DNA from: CBDCWQ01 sp965223435
GTDB taxonomy: Bacteria; Myxococcota; Kuafuiibacteriia; Kuafuiibacteriales; Kuafuiibacteriaceae
NCBI GenBank assembly: GCA_965223435.1
Contig: CBDCWQ010000020.1
Span: forward strand, 682,001 to 746,000
Direction of reading: 5' to 3'
Length of the DNA: 64,000 bases
The translations under genes and the position numbers were made by a program. Shown one piece after another: positions 61,279 to 64,000 of this stretch (position 1 is the first letter of the stretch; every line of letters begins with the position of its first letter). A model generated the notes under the pieces. The model saw only the letters and a program-made list of their open reading frames with translations. It was not told where the DNA came from and did no database searches.

Positions 61279-62721
61279 ATGAAAATGAATCGACGCGCAA
61301 TGTTGAGAGGTTTGGCGGGGGCGACGGTTGGACTACCTATCTTGGAATGCATGCTGAACAACCGAGGGGATGCGTTTGCGGGCACGGACGCTCCGGTTCC
61401 AAAACGTTATGTTGTTTGCCTGGCCGGCATGTCCCTTGGGTCCTACGACTACTCGCCCGATCGCACGTACGTGCCCAACAAGGTTGGCTCAGACTACGAT
61501 CTTAAAGAAGCGTTGGCCCCCTTGGCGAACCACAACAACATCAAAGATGAGATTTCGGTGGTCACGGGCCTCAAGATTCCCTGGGCCCGAGAAAACGGTG
61601 GCACGGTTCCCTCGGCTGGAAGACCGGATGACTTTCACCACCGTCTCACTTCGCCCCTGCTCGCCGGGGTACGACATCCTATCGACGGTTCGAGTGATAC
61701 CGCCTTTGGCCCAACATCGGATCAAATTGTGGCGGACCGAATCGCCGAAGGCAGAACCTTGGTGTATCGGATTCAAACCGCGGTCTACCGAGAAGCAGGG
61801 CAAAAAGAAGGACATATATCGTTTCGCCTTCGTCCAGGCCTTCGGCTAGGGCAAGCCGCCACCCCTGTGACCCCCGTTTTTAGCCCGAAGCAGGCTTACG
61901 ACGCGTTGTTTTTCGCCGCTTCGAACCCGGAGGATGCGGCTGCCCAAGAACAACGAGATTTCCTCGTGGCGACTCGGCGCAGCTGTCTAGACCTGGTGAG
62001 CCAAGCTCGCCAAAGGACCTTGGCAAGAGTCGGTGTGGCTGACCGCAAAAAGCTGGAGCAGCACTTTGACGAGGTCCGATCACTGGAGAATCGCTTGCGC
62101 GCCATTGGGGAAGATGCATCCGCCGCATGTGAGGGACTTGCAGACCCAGGGCGGGACCCCGATGTTGTTGTGGGTTACAGCGGTGAAGACGAACGGGCGC
62201 AAACGTTCTGCGACATCGTTCACATGGCATTCAAGTGCAATCTCGCTTGTGTTGCCTCACTTCAGTTTAGTTATTTTCAGTCATATCTGGATGCTGGCCG
62301 TCTGTTGAATGCCCAAACCCTGAAGGATCGAGGTGCGATCCATCAGTTAAGCCATTCAGGCAACGAAGGCGCCAAGCATATGGCTTCTGTTCTGGCATGG
62401 CACAACAAGCACTTCGCTTACCTGGTTGCCAAACTTCGTGACACGCAGGAAGGGCAGGCCACGATCTTGGATCAGTCGGCCCTGGTGATGACGCATGAAG
62501 GCGGTTACGGAATAGACGCGTTGGACAACGCCGACGGGCGTACGCATTCGACTGAAAACATGGCCTGCCTCATCGCGGGAAGGGCCGGAGGCCTCCGGCC
62601 TGGTCGTCATGTCCGGGCTGTCGACCGTCACCCCGCTGAAGTCTTAAAGACCGCTATGAAAGCCGTAGGCGTAAACGATAGGCTCGGGGAAGTCTCAGCT
62701 CACATTGAGGATCTCTTCTAG
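61279..62721 (+). CDS. DUF1552 family exported protein
   Basis: 480 residues from an ATG at 61279 (GTG at 61276 possible), GAGGG upstream. The N-terminus NRRAMLRGLAGATVGLPILE is a Tat-like leader with paired Arg. The body carries DUF1552 features: SLGSYDYSPDR, DDFHHRLTSPLLAG, RKKLEQHFDEVRSLENRLRA, and EGGYGIDALDNADGRTHSTENM with conserved His/Asp residues near the end. The family is distantly related to DUF1501/sulfatase-fold exported proteins. It very probably functions with the preceding DUF1592 protein, since the pair is conserved in gene order in related genomes. Confidence 0.87.
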   Translation: MKMNRRAMLRGLAGATVGLPILECMLNNRGDAFAGTDAPVPKRYVVCLAGMSLGSYDYSPDRTYVPNKVGSDYDLKEALAPLANHNNIKDEISVVTGLKIPWARENGGTVPSAGRPDDFHHRLTSPLLAGVRHPIDGSSDTAFGPTSDQIVADRIAEGRTLVYRIQTAVYREAGQKEGHISFRLRPGLRLGQAATPVTPVFSPKQAYDALFFAASNPEDAAAQEQRDFLVATRRSCLDLVSQARQRTLARVGVADRKKLEQHFDEVRSLENRLRAIGEDASAACEGLADPGRDPDVVVGYSGEDERAQTFCDIVHMAFKCNLACVASLQFSYFQSYLDAGRLLNAQTLKDRGAIHQLSHSGNEGAKHMASVLAWHNKHFAYLVAKLRDTQEGQATILDQSALVMTHEGGYGIDALDNADGRTHSTENMACLIAGRAGGLRPGRHVRAVDRHPAEVLKTAMKAVGVNDRLGEVSAHIEDLF

Positions 62722-62803
62722 GCGGCCCCATGCCGGCCGAAACTTTGGGTGACCGCGAGTAGGGCCCATAGCCCGACGACATGACCTGCCGAATGGGTTT
62801 TGG

Positions 62804-64000
62804 TTATATGTTTTTGCTTTTTCGTCGCCGCGTGAAGAGGAGAAACGCACCAGCCATGAAGAACACAAGTTCGAAAGGAAGCGTTGTTTGGTTGCGGATG
62901 CATTGGCAGTCAGAAACCGCTTTTCCGCGGGAGCCGGTTTCGATGGATGGAGCGCCGGCGGGGGCGGCTGAGAGCACCGGTTGGTCTTTTTGTTGGGGTC
63001 TGTTCGCTGGTTTTTGGGGCGTTCTTTTTTCGCTTGGCTGCCCGGTCGCTAGGAACTGGATGTCGTCGACATAGATGGTCCCTTGTCCTGGGTCGTGCCA
63101 TTCGATGACAAAACTGCCCATGCGGGTGAGGTCCAGTCGGTCCGCCAAGGGGGCTAGAGGGATGACGAGCGTCTGCCAGTCGGTGGTCACGCCGTGCTCT
63201 AGAAAATCGTTGGCTTGACCCACCCATAAAGAGGTCTCCTGTTCCTGGTGGCTTTGGTCCCCGAGTTTGATTTGAAAGCGTTCTCCTCCCTGTTTGCCCC
63301 GAATCCGAATCGAGAGCTCTGTTGATGTAGAGAGGTCCAAGAACCCACCGTCTTCGGGATTCAATCGACTGACGTAGCCACAATAGCCCTGGGTGTGTCT
63401 CGTGTAATCCAGCTGGAGAATGCGTCCGCCATTATCCTCGGCTGAGTCGTCCTCGACAACGGCGTGGCTGCACGTAGAGGGTGCTTGAGCGAATATTCCG
63501 GTGACGTGCCCGAGCGCGTTCGATTTGTCCTCGGAAAAATCATCGACCAGGATTCCCTTTGTTTCGGGTTTTTGGTCCAGATCTTGGGCCCTTTGAATAA
63601 ACTGGATATCGTCGATGTAGACCACGCCCTGGCCGGTGGCGTGAAAGTCAAAAGCGATGGTCCCCATGTGGCTCAGGTCTAGACGGCCTGAAGAGGATAG
63701 ATCTTCTAGGGGGACCATCACGGTCTGCCAGGCGGTTGTGATGCCGTTGATTAAAAGCTGGGCGGTGTCTTTGGCGACGAGAGATGTGTTTTGTTCTTGG
63801 TGCTCCGTATCCGCGAGTCTGATCTGAAAGCGCTCGTGGCCGACCGCGCCTTTGATTCGAAAGGATAGCGTATCATACCGCGATAGGGTGAGCGGCTGAC
63901 CGTCCAAAGCGTTCAGTCGAGAAAAGTAACCGCACCATCCCTCGTCTTTCTTGGTGTACTCAATGCGTAGAATCTTGTCGGTTCCTTGGACTTGCTTGTC
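62804..64000 (-). CDS. partial surface protein with tandem ligand-binding-like domains and MYXO-CTERM-like tail
   Basis: The frame is open from the window edge (64000) to the stop at 62804, 398 codons, so the N-terminus is missing. Two homologous domains of about 160 residues are seen: GYFSRLNALDG, RFQIRLADTEHQEQNTSL and VVYIDDIQF in the first match GYVSRLNPEDG, RFQIKLGDQSHQEQETSL and TIYVDDIQF in the second. The fold resembles CIA30/CBM11-type jelly rolls. After a Pro/Gln linker the C-terminus has DCQC, one hydrophobic span (FELVFFMAGAFLLF) and RRRKSKN, the layout of a MYXO-CTERM or similar sorting tail. It is probably anchored at the cell surface. The ligand, perhaps carbohydrate, is unknown. 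Confidence 0.8.
   Translation of the reverse strand, partial: DKQVQGTDKILRIEYTKKDEGWCGYFSRLNALDGQPLTLSRYDTLSFRIKGAVGHERFQIRLADTEHQEQNTSLVAKDTAQLLINGITTAWQTVMVPLEDLSSSGRLDLSHMGTIAFDFHATGQGVVYIDDIQFIQRAQDLDQKPETKGILVDDFSEDKSNALGHVTGIFAQAPSTCSHAVVEDDSAEDNGGRILQLDYTRHTQGYCGYVSRLNPEDGGFLDLSTSTELSIRIRGKQGGERFQIKLGDQSHQEQETSLWVGQANDFLEHGVTTDWQTLVIPLAPLADRLDLTRMGSFVIEWHDPGQGTIYVDDIQFLATGQPSEKRTPQKPANRPQQKDQPVLSAAPAGAPSIETGSRGKAVSDCQCIRNQTTLPFELVFFMAGAFLLFTRRRKSKNI

Overview
The window looks like chromosomal DNA of a GC-rich, Gram-negative, social or predatory-type bacterium of the Myxococcota (the former Deltaproteobacteria). Supporting signs are several lipoproteins, a TamA/TamB outer-membrane pair, a DUF1592/DUF1552 pair, an AgmX/PglI-like protein, a protein ending in a MYXO-CTERM-like tail, and many TPR, PilZ, FHA, cyclic-nucleotide and DUF4388 regulatory proteins. 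GTG and TTG starts are frequent. I saw no rRNA, tRNA, transposase, integrase or CRISPR array. The assignment is by gene content only.

Layout. 1-6.2 kb: a partial TPR protein, then surface-polysaccharide genes: a WecA/TagO-type sugar-phosphate transferase, a half-length glycosyltransferase, a Wzm/Wzt-type ABC exporter and a GT4 glycosyltransferase. 6.2-13.3 kb: an FHA-TM-TPR protein, a PMCA-type Ca2+ ATPase, an alpha/beta hydrolase and a propeller-like lipoprotein. 13.6-20.9 kb: tamB overlapping an Omp85/TamA gene. 21-25.5 kb: PilZ, rsmG, HEAT, RluA-type pseudouridine synthase, AgmX-like and coiled secreted proteins. 25.5-29 kb: a DUF4388/J-domain protein, a DUF4124-like membrane protein and a DUF971 protein. 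29.2-35.1 kb: a same-strand run with a TPR/double cNMP-binding protein, a membrane lipase, two tandem ArsA/Get3-type ATPases and a TPR lipoprotein.

35.2-45.7 kb is the accessory-looking part. It holds a 2,779-residue secreted mosaic protein ending in a TraB/GumN-like domain, a CrtA-like gene broken by one in-frame TAG, and about 1 kb with no gene I can support. GC is visibly lower here: by hand count, line 36421-36480 is 50% GC, against 65% for 46921-46980.

45.7-51.1 kb: two tandem alpha-D-phosphohexomutases, the first with its catalytic residues lost. Then come four 135-bp tandem repeats carrying nested inverted repeats, and split biotin carboxylase and biotin-carrier genes. 51.2-56.5 kb: a monohaem cytochrome, then an operon-like set of sigma factor, membrane protein, caspase-like protease with an EF-hand, and propeller lipoprotein, the last three genes joined by 4-bp overlaps. 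56.5-64 kb: a 3D-domain lipoprotein, a large PilZ protein, the DUF1592/DUF1552 pair and a partial protein with tandem ligand-binding-like domains.

The observations most worth following are the inactive/active phosphohexomutase pair, the sigma-caspase operon, the structured tandem repeat, the giant mosaic protein and the nonsense-interrupted CrtA-like gene.
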